This document shows positions 28,820 to 38,994 of a DNA stretch of 41,680 nt, piece by piece. Under the pieces are notes generated by a model. The model had not been told where the DNA came from and did not search any database. It worked only from the letters and a program-made list of their open reading frames with translations. Source of the DNA: Isotricha intestinalis (Eukaryota > Ciliophora > Litostomatea > Vestibuliferida > Isotrichidae); NCBI GenBank assembly GCA_023807065.1, contig JAJJLU010003653.1, positions 1 to 41,680 on the forward strand. The letters run 5' to 3'. Position numbers and translations under genes: made by a program. Position 1 is the stretch's first letter. Each line of letters begins with the position of its first letter.

Positions 28820-31036
28820 ATGAAAAAAAAAACAAAATTATTATCTTCATCAATAAAAACAAACGACAACAAAACAATAAAAATATTAGCCGATTTATTA
28901 AAATCAAAATTAAACGATGAATTATCAATAGAATCAATATTTCATCTTCCCGAGACATTCACAGTGATAAAAATGATATTACAAAAATATCAAAAAGATG
29001 AAAACGATATATTTGTATTGAGTCATTATTTAAAAACTTTAAAAAATTTTATGTCATCAATTTTACAAAGTCAACCTCCTGATTTTGATCCATTTCCTCT
29101 TTTAAGAGAAATAAGTAGAGATTTATTATGTGAAGAATATCATAAAAATAATTTTATGATGAGAGTAGGTGAAACTGGGAAAAATTTTTATGTTATTTTA
29201 TCTGGGAAAGTTAGTGTTATTGTCCCTAAAAATTTAACTGTTTATATGACTCAGGAACAATATGTTAATCATTTAAAAATTCTTCATAAATTAGAAGAAA
29301 AAAATCTCATGGAAAGAACTTTTTATAATAATGCAGGGACTTTCCCTACTTTAAAAATTGAAGATATTATTGAAGGTAAAAAAGAAAAACATAAATTTAA
29401 GAAAAAAGAAGAAAAAAAAAATGAAGATAAAAAAGAAGAAAAAAAAGAAGAAAAAAAAGAAGAAAAAAAAGAAGAAAAAAAAGAAGAAAAGAAAGAAGAA
29501 AAAAAACATGTTAAGAAAGAATATGATTTAGATAAATATTTAAAATTAATTAATGCTGAATATATTAATCAAGGTAAAACTGTTTTAACAAATGAAATAA
29601 AAATAGTAGGATATTATAAAGTTACAGATTTAAATCAAGGAAGTTCATTTGGAGAATTAGCTTTAATAAATGATAATAATAAAAGAACAGCTTCAATTTT
29701 TGTTTTAGAAAATTCAATTTTTGGAGTTTTAACTTCAATTTCATATAAAACTTCTTTAAAACATATTCAAGAATATAATAAAAAAGAAGATGTAAATTTT
29801 GTTTTTAGTTCTCAATTATTTAATGAAATAACAATATTTTATTTTACTCAAAATTATTGGAATTTTTTTATTCAGAGAAAAATACAAAAAGATGATTATT
29901 TATTTCAACAAGATAAAATAAGAGATGAAATTTATTTCATTCAAGAAGGAGAATTTTTATTAACAATAAATAAATTAACACTTAAAAAAACAAATTTGTA
30001 TTTATCAGAAGTAGGAAATTATAAATTTGAAAAATTTGCTTATGCTGATGTAGGAAAAGAAATAAATATTTCTTTATCATATGCAAGAAAAGGAGAAATT
30101 TTAGGATTTAATGATTTAGTTTATCAAAATAAATTCTTTTGTTCTGCTATTTGTATATCTAAAAAAGCAAGTTTTTTTGCAATCAATTATAATATTTTTA
30201 AAAATATGTGTTCTCATTATCCTAAAGTTATTGAAAATATAAAAAAAATGGAAATTGATAAAAGAATATTAATGGTTCAAAGATTAGAAAGTATTAAATA
30301 TTCATATAAAAATTCTCTTTCTGGTGAATTTAGAAAAATTGAAGAACAAACTGTCTTTTGGGAAAATAATGTAACTATTGAAAAAGAAATTCCTAAATAT
30401 TCTAAGATAAAAGCTAATCAAACTTTATTTAAATCTTTAAATTTTGAAAGTGATAAAAATAATATTGTTAAATTAAATGAAAGTGATTTCATTTCAAAAA
30501 ATAAAACAAAATATAAAATAAAAATTATAAATGAAAAACTTCCTCCTATAAAAGCAATAAATCTTAATAATAATGTTAAATATAGAAAAAGAAATTTTAA
30601 TCAATTATTTTTAACTTTAACAAATGATAAAAAATTAAACAATCAAAAGTTAAATAATTCATCTAAAGTCATTGATAAAAAATCAAATGATGAAGAATTA
30701 ATGAAAAATAAACCTGATTTAAGTTTAAAAGAATTAAGGAAAAATGTGTTAAGAAAAAATAAAAGAGATTTTATTTCTAAAACTCTTTTAGGAGAAAGTT
30801 TATATGATACTAAAGATGAAGATTTTTATTTTTTTAATCCTGAAGATGGAGATAAGTTAATTAAAAATAAATTAAAACAGAATCAAAGAAAAACTAAACC
30901 AATATCATTTTATATTAAATTAAAAAATATTGAAAAACAAAATTTATTAACTGAATTAAGTAACTTTAAAAAACATAAACAAACAATATCATCATTATCA
31001 TCAAAACCTAATTTTAGTATATCAAATAATTATTAA
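28820..31036 (+). CDS. Protein with two cyclic-nucleotide-binding domains, one split by a KE-rich insert
   Basis: 738 aa. CNB domain 1 starts at about 88 (MRVGETGKNFYVILSGKVSV) and its phosphate-binding cassette appears at 277-292 (FGELALINDNNKRTASI, with the key Glu279 and Arg289). Between them lies an insert of about 120 residues (140-262) with a perfect KKEE repeat. CNB domain 2 is about 340-455 (DEIYFIQEGEFLLT then RKGEILGFNDLVYQNKFF), whose cassette lacks the Arg, so it probably does not bind cNMP. The C-terminal 280 residues are basic and disordered, with no kinase or channel segment. Known: CNB domains sense cAMP or cGMP; standalone tandem-CNB proteins are common in ciliates. The partner and role are unknown. 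Site 1 looks competent and site 2 looks structural. Confidence 0.8.
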   Translation: MKKKTKLLSSSIKTNDNKTIKILADLLKSKLNDELSIESIFHLPETFTVIKMILQKYQKDENDIFVLSHYLKTLKNFMSSILQSQPPDFDPFPLLREISRDLLCEEYHKNNFMMRVGETGKNFYVILSGKVSVIVPKNLTVYMTQEQYVNHLKILHKLEEKNLMERTFYNNAGTFPTLKIEDIIEGKKEKHKFKKKEEKKNEDKKEEKKEEKKEEKKEEKKEEKKEEKKHVKKEYDLDKYLKLINAEYINQGKTVLTNEIKIVGYYKVTDLNQGSSFGELALINDNNKRTASIFVLENSIFGVLTSISYKTSLKHIQEYNKKEDVNFVFSSQLFNEITIFYFTQNYWNFFIQRKIQKDDYLFQQDKIRDEIYFIQEGEFLLTINKLTLKKTNLYLSEVGNYKFEKFAYADVGKEINISLSYARKGEILGFNDLVYQNKFFCSAICISKKASFFAINYNIFKNMCSHYPKVIENIKKMEIDKRILMVQRLESIKYSYKNSLSGEFRKIEEQTVFWENNVTIEKEIPKYSKIKANQTLFKSLNFESDKNNIVKLNESDFISKNKTKYKIKIINEKLPPIKAINLNNNVKYRKRNFNQLFLTLTNDKKLNNQKLNNSSKVIDKKSNDEELMKNKPDLSLKELRKNVLRKNKRDFISKTLLGESLYDTKDEDFYFFNPEDGDKLIKNKLKQNQRKTKPISFYIKLKNIEKQNLLTELSNFKKHKQTISSLSSKPNFSISNNY
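29429..29506 (+). repeat. 12-nt coding repeat (KKEE)
   Basis: Tandem AAAAAAGAAGAA-type units inside the first CNB domain of the host gene, encoding KKEE about six times. Near-identity of units at the DNA level suggests recent slippage expansion. The similar KEEKK tracts in the C2-domain gene (about 10940-11060 and 11480-11580) are less regular. Confidence 0.7.
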
Positions 31037-31804
31037 ATAAAATATATAAAATAAGATTAATATTAAATAAATATTATAATTATAAAAAAGATAAATAAAT
31101 CAATTTTTTTCAATTAATTTAATTTTTATTAAACTTCATCTTCTTTCATTTTATTTTTCTTTCTTTTTAAATATATCTAAATATTTGTCAATAAACTTTT
31201 TCACATATAGTGTGGATTATTTAATATTGAAAAAATTTTATTCCTAATAAAACTTAGTTTTAATTTTTTAATTAATATTAAACAATTTTTTAATAGAAAT
31301 AATTTTTTTATAATTTCCAGTCAAAAATCCCAAAAAAAAATCTAAATAACTGAAAATTAATAAAAAAATTCTGAAAAAAAAAAATAATTTAAAAAAACAT
31401 AAAAAAGAAAAACTAATCAATTTCTTTTAAAAAATACATCCTTAAATTCTTATAAATTAAACTTCTCAATTAAAAATGTAAAATAATTACTTTATTATTT
31501 TTATTCATATATGTTTTTTGTATAAATTTGGTATAAATTAATTAATAAATATTTTTTACTTATTTTATAAGTTTATAATATCATTATCTAAAAAATAATA
31601 TTTTAATTTATTGACAAAGAATTAAATTTATTTTCATGAATATTTATAAACACTATCTTCTACTTTAAAATAATTGTATAAAAAAATATTGATTATCTAA
31701 TCTCACAAATTTAATATTCGAATTAAAATTTTATATAAAAAAAAACTTCATTTCTATTTTATACAACTTTTAAAAATTAAAAATTCTTGATTTATAATAA
31801 TTTT
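31037..31804. other. Convergent 3' spacer (768 nt)
   Basis: Lies between the 3' ends of the CNB-domain gene (+) and the kinase-like gene (-). It is AT-only with no readable protein. Two short T/A hairpins are possible but none is distinctive. Confidence 0.4.
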
Positions 31805-32323
31805 TTACTTTGCATTATCTAATTTTTCAGTATCAAAATCAAATACATATTTATCTAAATCAACAACTTGATTATTTTTATTAGGATTATCAATTTGAGG
31901 AACATTAAAATATTTTTTTTTCTTTCTATATTTTTTAATTTTATCATCATCAACAATAAAATAATCTTCTATTTTTTCATCACCAAGAGTCATATATTTA
32001 ACAGTAGGTGAAGAATAAATTTTAAAAACTTCTCCTCCTGGAATTTTCTTAATTTTAATTCCTTTTCCTTTAGTAACTCTACATTGACTTTTTTTTAAAG
32101 GAGTTTCACAATACATTTGAATAAAAGGATGTTCTAAAACAAAAGTTATTGAAATTCTTTCTTTTGGATCTTTTTGTAATAAACCTATATTATAAAAAAA
32201 ATATTATTACTTTCTACAAAATCTTTTGCATTATATGATATATTTTTCCAATATTTTTCAGGAAATATAACTTCATCATTTATTAATCTTTTTTCAATAT
32301 CATCAGAAATATCATTATTATTA

Positions 32324-32354
<31 letters not shown>

Positions 32355-34410
32355 CATCATCATCTGAATTATATTCAAAAGGTAAAATTCCACTTAATAA
32401 AAAATAAGAAATAATTCCAAGAGACCATAAATCAATTTTTTTATTAACAGGTTTTTTTAATAAAAATTCAGGTGCTGTATAAGGAATAGTACCAATACCA
32501 TAACCAAGATACTCACTTTCTCCAATAAATTGACCAGAAAAAAAATCTAATATTTTAATATCTGCATTATCACTATCATCAGTCATTAATATATTTTCTG
32601 GTTTTAAATCACCATGTATTATTCCAAATGATTGTAAATAATATATTACTACTGCTATTTGTCTTATTATTTCAGCACATCTTTTTTCACTTAAATGAAA
32701 ATTTCTTTTTTTAAAATATAATAATAAATCTCCTCCTTTATAATATTTAGTTATTTTATATAAATAATCACATGTTTCATATACATCATATAATGTTCCT
32801 ATATATGGATGATTTCCTATTTTTAATATTTCTATTTCATTTCTAAATTGCTTTAAATCTAAAAAATTCATATCTTCTTTTGACATTGATGTTACTACTA
32901 TTTCTTCTTTTGTTATTTTATTTATTCCTTTTCTTATTGTTCCAAATTTTCCATTTTCTATTATTTTTTTTAATTCATATTTTTCTTTTATATCATTATA
33001 TTTTATTATTGATAATTCCAAGTTTTTTATCCATTCTAAATATTCTTCTTTAGTTTCGATAAAGAAATGTATTATTTTTTCTGATGATATTAATGAGATT
33101 TTATATAATAATGTATTTTTATATAAAACTTTTCCTTCAGTTCTATAATTTATATTAGATAAATTATCAATTCCAACAAAAGCAAGATCATTAGGTCTTT
33201 TATAATAAAAAATATCTTTGAAATTAAGAACACAATATAATTTTTTCATTTTTAATCCTTCAATTAATTTATAAACATATCCTGAATAATTGCCTCTTAT
33301 TTTTTCTTGAATTTGAGGAAATAAATTTTTATTTTCTTCTTCATTTATTGATTCATTAAATTCATTATCAGAAAATGATATAAATGAATCTATTGAATTT
33401 TGTTCATTTAATTCTTCTAATTTTTTTAATTCTTTATGAGCTAATTTACTTATATAAGTATGATTCTTTTTATTTTTTCTTTTAAATTCATTATTTTTTG
33501 TTAAACTTTTATTTTTTTTATTATTATCTAAATAATTTTCCAATTTCTTTTTATTTGATATTTGAAATGTTAATAATCTATTTTTACGTCTTAAATATTT
33601 ATTTTCATTTATTTTATTTTTATTCAAATTTGTTATTTTTATATTACAAATTTTTTCTATAAAATGAACATAAGATAATAAACCATAACAAGGTTTAAAT
33701 AAAGTTTGATAAGAAGGACTTTTAATAAACTGAGTTTTTTTTTTAAAATCTTTTGATTCATAATTTTGGCTTTTTTCAAGTTTTTCTAAAATTTCAATAG
33801 TTCTTTTATTAAAAGGAGCTTTTTCAAATAATAAAATAACTAAATATAAAAATATATCAGAGTTTTTATTTTCAATAATTTCTCTAAATTCATTTTCATT
33901 AATATATTTTCTTTCATTAAAAATTAAATCTAAATTATTATGTAATTCTTCTTGTGTGGCAATTCTATTTTCAAATTCATCAGTTTGATTATTACTTAAT
34001 AATGTAGGTCTATTTAATGGAATATATGATAATAAAACTCTAATATCTTCTTTAGATATTTTACCATTACAATCAAAATCATACATTTTAAAAATAAAAG
34101 AAATAAGATCTTCATATTCTTTTGTAAATAAAATCATCATATTTGATACAAAATTATTTCCTTGAATGTAATTTGAATAAGAAGAAAATACATTAAATAA
34201 TTGATCTTGAATTAAACCTGGTAATTCATAATATTTTGCAAAGGTTATTTTATTTATTCCTTTATTTCCATTTTCACTTCTTAATGTTAAATCTTTCCAT
34301 ATATATACTAAATATGAACGAAAACCTATCTTATTTTTTATTCTATAAATATTTAAAATTTTATAAAAATCTATTTTCTCATTGTCTAATGAAGAGTATG
34401 TTGTTTCCAT
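31805..34410 (-). CDS. CDPK7-like EF-hand/PH/kinase protein, predicted pseudokinase
   Basis: Exon 1 is 34410-32211 and exon 2 is 32184-31805, joined across a 26-nt intron, giving 859 aa. Order: EF-hand about 105-125 (loop DFDCNGKISKED); a degenerate second EF-hand near 160-180; Lys/Asn-rich linker; PH domain about 373-470 (GYVYKLIEGLKMKKLYCVLN ... EYLEWIKNLELS); kinase domain about 478-765. Known: EF-hand, PH and kinase in this order is the layout of CDPK7 of apicomplexans. Key residues are altered: Gly loop I-E-N-G-K-F-G lacks the first Gly; the VAIK Lys is Ser508 (VVTSM); HRD is H599-G600-D601; DFG is D622-F623-F624. The alphaC Glu525 and GTxxYxAPE are kept. The fold is well preserved but phosphotransfer is doubtful. 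An Asp/Asn run (684-700) is inserted before helix G. Confidence 0.8.
32185..32210 (-). other. Intron of the CDPK7-like gene (26 nt)
   Basis: Minus-strand GTAATAATA ... ATATAG. Removal joins DFVE to SLLQKDPKERISI, the standard kinase subdomain XI (LLxxDPxxR). Without splicing the frame ends six codons into the intron, so the downstream 31805-32116 frame is the last exon and not a separate gene. Confidence 0.85.
32311..32364 (-). repeat. AAT/GAT coding microsatellite
   Basis: Trinucleotide run encoding a D4-N9-D-N3-D tract within the kinase-like domain, between the LLSGILPFEY segment and helix G. Such runs vary in length between individuals. The loop position should tolerate it. Confidence 0.7.
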
Positions 34411-34829
34411 TTTTATTATTGATATATAAATAGATTTAAGAATTCATTAATTTTAATAAAAAAAAAAATTAATTATTTTATATCTTAAATATTTTTAATA
34501 TTAAAGGGCAGTTTGACTTTGATTTTGTTATTTGTTGTTCTTCATAATATGTTATAGTCAATATTTTATTTTCTTTTTTTACATTTATTTAAAATAATCT
34601 TTTTTATTGAAGAGTTTTTATGTAATAAAAAACCTTTTTCTATAAAATAAAAAATGAAAAGTAATATCTAAACCTATTTATAGAGGAGATTTTAGACAAG
34701 ATAATTTTTATTATCTTTTTATTTGTTTTTGCTCTTTTAATAAATCAAATTGTGAATAAATTAGAATATAAAATTATTGAAAATAATAATTAAAAATGTC
34801 TTATTATAAAAAATAAAAATTAATTTAAA

Positions 34830-35003
34830 ATGGAGAATTAAATACTTGAAAAAATTTAGGCGAGTAGAAGAATATATTTTGATAAAGAAGATTTATTTAT
34901 TAAAATCATTGGAATTATCTTAGATTTTAAAATTGGTATTTCAGAAGGATTTATTCAATTAACATTATCAACTTATAATAAACAATAAACAATTGTGTTA
35001 TGA
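34830..35003 (+). pseudogene. Short relic frame with TAA/TAG at Gln-like sites
   Basis: From ATG 34830 one unbroken frame reads MEN-stop-ILEKI-stop-ASRRIYFDKEDLFIKIIG, IILDFKIGISEGFIQL, TLSTYNKQ-stop-TIVL and then TGA at 35001-35003. The internal stops are TAA 34839-34841, TAG 34857-34859 and TAA 34986-34988, and no frameshift is needed. The peptide (57 codons) looks like real protein, with alternating hydrophobic and charged residues, but matches nothing I know. The remaining spacer on either side (34411-34829 and 35004-35143) shows nothing else. Confidence 0.35.
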
Positions 35004-35143
35004 AAATAATTAATTTTCAAACAAATAAAAAAAAATTAAAACAAATAGACAATAATAATATAATTAATAATAATATACTTTATAATAAAATTATTTTTAA
35101 GAATTATACAACTTTAAACATTTTAAATTAATATTATTAAAAT

Positions 35144-36280
35144 TTAAAAACATTTAGAATCAATAGAAACAAGAATTTGTCCATTTTCATCATATTCTTT
35201 TTTAGTAACCCATAAATAAGAGAAATGATCTAAACTAGTCATAATAGAACCTCCAATCCAAGAAGAAAATTGTCTTTCAGGTAAAGTTTGCATATTAAAA
35301 TTACTTAATTGAGTTAATTCAGGAGAAGAAATATCATTTTTTAATTTTTCTGGGAAATTATGTAATAAAGTAGTACCACCAATTAAACATATATTTTCTT
35401 TAATATCATCTTTAATTTCACTTTCGCATTTATCCATTGATTCTATAATCATATTTTTTAAAGATATTAAACCTTTATTTTTAATATCATCTTCACTAGG
35501 ATTAAATAAAGTCTCATTAATATTAAATAATTCATTAGTTAAATTCACTTTTTTTCCATCAGGTAATTCATAAGTTACTTCTTTATTATCTTCATTATCA
35601 ATACCATTTAAACTAACAAAACTTAATGTTTCTTTAATATTATCAGCTAAAATTCTTCCTTTAATTTCTTTATAAGATTTATCAATATTATTTTTAATTA
35701 ACTCTAATAAATTTTTACTAATATCTTCTCCTCCAAAATTAATTTTAACTGAAGCATGAGTTAAAGGGAATCCTTCATAAATAGGAACAGTTGAAGTGAT
35801 ATTAAATCCACTATCAATAATTAATCCACTTGATTTCCCATAAGAAAATAAACCTAACATACTAGAATTACCAAGATGTAATCTTTTAACATTAAAAGTT
35901 TCAAATAATATTTCTGCTAATTTAGCTCTTTTAATTTTATTAGGTAAAGGTGTTTCAGCCATTAAAACAGACATATCTTCAGGAACAATTTTCATTTTAT
36001 CATATAATAAATATTGCATTAAAGTTTCAAATTTTTCCCAATCTGAAACTTCACCTTGTTGAATAGGTTGATTAAAATTCATTATTTCAAATTTTTGTAT
36101 TGCCTCATCTCCACAGTATCTTTCCTGTAATTCCATTCCTACTTTTAATCCTGGCATTTTAGGAATTCCTACTATTGATGAAAATATACTTCGAGGACCT
36201 TCTTCTCCTCCATATCCTACTTTTATTATTCCACTTCCACCATCTATTACTATTGTTTGGTAATCAGTTGAAATTTGCAT
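35144..36280 (-). CDS. Divergent actin-like protein
   Basis: 378 aa, against 375 for conventional actin, and collinear with it: phosphate-1 loop DGGSGIIKVGYGGEEGPRSI, then FETFNV, second phosphate loop DSGFNITSTVPIYEG, and a C-terminal SIDSKCF like actin's KCF. Catalytic and sensor positions differ: the residue matching Gln137 is Ser139, Asp157 is Phe159, Gly158 is Asn160, and His161 is Ser163, while Asp154 is kept as Asp156. Known: Gln137 and His161 position the attacking water in actin. Inference: it binds nucleotide but hydrolyses slowly or not at all, so it may be a structural actin-related protein. It does not match a specific Arp class. Shares a 97-nt divergent upstream region with the next gene. 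Confidence 0.8.
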   Translation of the reverse strand: MQISTDYQTIVIDGGSGIIKVGYGGEEGPRSIFSSIVGIPKMPGLKVGMELQERYCGDEAIQKFEIMNFNQPIQQGEVSDWEKFETLMQYLLYDKMKIVPEDMSVLMAETPLPNKIKRAKLAEILFETFNVKRLHLGNSSMLGLFSYGKSSGLIIDSGFNITSTVPIYEGFPLTHASVKINFGGEDISKNLLELIKNNIDKSYKEIKGRILADNIKETLSFVSLNGIDNEDNKEVTYELPDGKKVNLTNELFNINETLFNPSEDDIKNKGLISLKNMIIESMDKCESEIKDDIKENICLIGGTTLLHNFPEKLKNDISSPELTQLSNFNMQTLPERQFSSWIGGSIMTSLDHFSYLWVTKKEYDENGQILVSIDSKCF

Positions 36281-36377
36281 TTTTTTTAGAAGTTATAATT
36301 ATTTTCATTAATATTTTATTTATTTTTTTTTCAATTTTATTTTAATTATTATTATTTATATTTATTTACTTTGTTTT
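36281..36377. promoter_or_regulatory. Divergent intergenic region, likely shared promoter
   Basis: 97 nt between the start codons of the actin-like gene (-) and the coiled-coil gene (+). T-rich and A-rich tracts only. The spacing is nearly the same as the other head-to-head pair (98 nt at 17766-17863), which suggests a typical minimal promoter length in this genome. Confidence 0.4.
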
Positions 36378-37862
36378 ATGAGTTCTGATAGTAGTAATAA
36401 TATTAAAAAATTGTTAGAGGAAAGTAATACTAATAAGTTAGAATCTGTTCAAGAAGATTCAAATAGTGAAAGACCTAGTACAAAAGGGCAATTAACAAGT
36501 AATAGAAAATCTCAAACTATTAAAAGTTATAATAATAATTCAGATGAAAATAAAATTGATGAAGAAAATTCTGAAAATTTAAATAACAACGTAGAAAAAG
36601 AAGAAGTAAAAAAAACAGAAAATAAAAATGAAGAAAAAAAAGAATCAAAAACTAATTATGCTCAAATATACCATAATTTAAATGAAGAATATGAGAGAGA
36701 AAATAAAAAATATAGTGAAACAATTAAAGAACTTCAAATTGATTTTTTTTCAAAATCTGAAGATTTAAAAAAACTAATTGTAAGAAATTCTTTTTTAAAA
36801 GAGAGTTTAATAGAATTAAATATAAAAGTAGATGAATTAATTAAATCATCAACATTTAAACATTTTAGAAACTTTAAAGTTGAAAAAAAAAATATTCTTC
36901 CAGAAGTTACTTTAAAAATAAGAGAAAAAGAATTAAAAAATTCTAAAACTTTAGTGAAAATATTACAAAAAGATAATAATAGAATGAAAAAATTATTAGA
37001 AATTAATACACAAAATTCGAATGTTGAAATATTAAAAAAAATAAAAGAAAAAGATGATGAAAATATAAAATTAAAATTACAAATTAAAAAATTAAAAAAT
37101 AATCAAATTGTAAATTGTTTAACTGAAAAAAATATATTACAAAAAAAAATTAAAAAATTAGAATTTGAAATTACAAAAACTTTAGAAGATAACAATAAAA
37201 TAAAAAATTCATATGATAATCTTAAAAAGTTAAGTTTAGATCGAGAAATTGCTAATAAAAAATTTATTGATAATATGATTAAAAGAAAAAATTGTGAAAA
37301 AAAAAATTGTTTATCTATTAAAAAAAAATTATTACCAAATGATTTTTTTTATACAGTTGGTAATGAAAATTATATTAATCATTTAAAAAAAGAAATTAAT
37401 ATTTTAAATGAAGAAGAAATTTTAATTATTGAAAAAATATTTAATAATCAAAGAGATGAAATTGAGAAATTTTTAAAAAAAATTTCTATTATAGAAAAAT
37501 ATAAAAAACTTGTTGAAAAAGAAGAGAAAAATAATATTAAAGAAAAAGAAGATTTTTGTAATTTTAAAAAAGAACAAATCAAAAATTTAAATATTAATAA
37601 TATTTCTCAAGATAATCAAATATTATCTTTAGAATCTCAATTAAATGATTATAAAAATTCAAAAGCAATTCTACAAAATAAAATAAATAAAATTCAAAAT
37701 TCAATTCTTAATATAAATAATAAAATTATTGATATTGATAATGAAAAAAAACAATTATATGGTAAAATAGAAAAAATACAAAAAATTTTAAAAAATAAAG
37801 GATATATTATTCAAAATAAAGATAAAATATATAAAAATGATTTACTTACTAATTATTATTGA
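36378..37862 (+). CDS. Coiled-coil protein with disordered acidic head
   Basis: 494 aa, stop TGA, the only intact gene here using it. Residues 1-95 are Ser/Asn/Glu-rich and disordered. From about 95 to 480 the chain is almost continuous Lys/Glu/Leu/Ile coiled coil with a short break near 325-350 (LLPNDFFYTVGNENYINHLK). The stretch FKHFRNFKVEKKNILPEVTL near 165-185 looks conserved. There is no catalytic motif and no membrane segment. Axonemal or basal-body coiled-coil proteins look like this, but no family is assigned. Head-to-head with the actin-like gene, so the two could be co-regulated. Confidence 0.6.
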   Translation: MSSDSSNNIKKLLEESNTNKLESVQEDSNSERPSTKGQLTSNRKSQTIKSYNNNSDENKIDEENSENLNNNVEKEEVKKTENKNEEKKESKTNYAQIYHNLNEEYERENKKYSETIKELQIDFFSKSEDLKKLIVRNSFLKESLIELNIKVDELIKSSTFKHFRNFKVEKKNILPEVTLKIREKELKNSKTLVKILQKDNNRMKKLLEINTQNSNVEILKKIKEKDDENIKLKLQIKKLKNNQIVNCLTEKNILQKKIKKLEFEITKTLEDNNKIKNSYDNLKKLSLDREIANKKFIDNMIKRKNCEKKNCLSIKKKLLPNDFFYTVGNENYINHLKKEINILNEEEILIIEKIFNNQRDEIEKFLKKISIIEKYKKLVEKEEKNNIKEKEDFCNFKKEQIKNLNINNISQDNQILSLESQLNDYKNSKAILQNKINKIQNSILNINNKIIDIDNEKKQLYGKIEKIQKILKNKGYIIQNKDKIYKNDLLTNYY

Positions 37863-38189
37863 ATCAATTTAAAAGAAATTCAATAATAAATTACTAATTT
37901 TTTTTTTATAAATTATTTTTAAATAAATTTTATTTATAGATATTTAAATTATTTGAGTCTTCAAAAAAAATATATTATATTATAAGAAATACTTTTTTAT
38001 TTATAATTTTGGAAAAAAGTAAATTAATAATTTTGATTTCTCTAACAATAATTTTATAATAATTCTATGAAATAAAAAAATTCTTTTGCATAAATTATTT
38101 ATTTAGAATTAATTAAATTCAATTTTTCTTTGAAGTTTATTGAAAATTTTTTAATTAATTCCAGTAACTTCACTAATAAATTATTATTA
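37863..38189. other. AT-rich spacer
   Basis: Contains the 3' end of the coiled-coil gene transcript and otherwise A/T tracts. No readable protein. Confidence 0.35.
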
Positions 38190-38800
38190 TCTTCATTCTT
38201 TATAACTATTATATTTATTTGAATCAAAAGAATTTTTTCTTGAAATTTCTTTTCTTTTTAAAGATAAATCTTTATTGCTTTTTAATTTGACTGATTTTTT
38301 GTTTATTTATTAATTTCTATTTTATCTTCAGATAAATCTCTTTCTCTTTTCAATGGATGATAATAAAAATTTATTTTTCGGATATTTCCTGAATTTAATT
38401 TTTTTTTAGGTTTAGTTTGTTTAACTTTTTTTGGATTCTATTAATAATTCATTGTGGTTTTATTTATTTTTATTTATTTATTTTTTGAATAAGAGAGAAT
38501 AAAACTTCCTTTTTCTTCTTCTCTTTATTTTTTTTTTAAAACTACTCACTTTTCTAATTCTAGATTTTCATTATTATTTCCAATATTTAAAAATTTTTGA
38601 TTTAGAAGGACTAAAATTACTCTTATTTATATTTGAATGAATATTTTTAAATGAATTTGAATGTTTTAAATTTGATTATACTATAAATTGGTAAATGATC
38701 AAGTAAATCTATTTCTACTTGAATTGGTTCTCTTTTTCTTTGATTTTGAATCATTAATTCTCTAATTTCTCTTGCACTACAAAATCATTTTAATTGTAAT
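38190..38800 (-). pseudogene. Unrecognised broken gene
   Basis: On the minus strand from about 38790 a segment reads REIRELMIQNQRKREPIQVE then IDLLDHLPIYS, after which the frame meets TAA 38676-38678 and another frame continues with SNLKHSNSFKNIHSN and INKSNFSPSKSKIF. Further fragments (Lys/Arg/Ser-rich) extend to about 38190. The basic, Ser-rich tail and the short conserved-looking head suggest a cytoskeletal or regulatory protein. No family recognised. Damage is of the same type as in the left-hand relics. Confidence 0.3.
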
Positions 38801-38994
38801 ATAATTGAAAACCTAAAGAATTTTGAAAAAATATTTAAAAAAATAAATTAAATATACGAAAGAATAAATAATGAATGTTAAAAATTTTATTTATTCTTTA
38901 AAATTTATTAAAAGTTAATTTAAATAATTTAAATCTATTTAACACTATAATATATAGTTGTTGTAGAAATAATATAATAATTCTTATAAATCAT

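Noticed and set aside
31805..32116. A separate 103-aa gene
   Set aside because: It is the last exon of the CDPK7-like gene; splicing the 26-nt intron restores the LLQKDPKERI kinase motif directly upstream.
9345..37862. Ciliate code 6 (UAR as Gln) for the whole window
   Set aside because: All intact genes end cleanly at TAA, TAG or TGA at family-appropriate lengths (actin 378 aa, ABC transporter 1336 aa) and encode Gln as CAA throughout.
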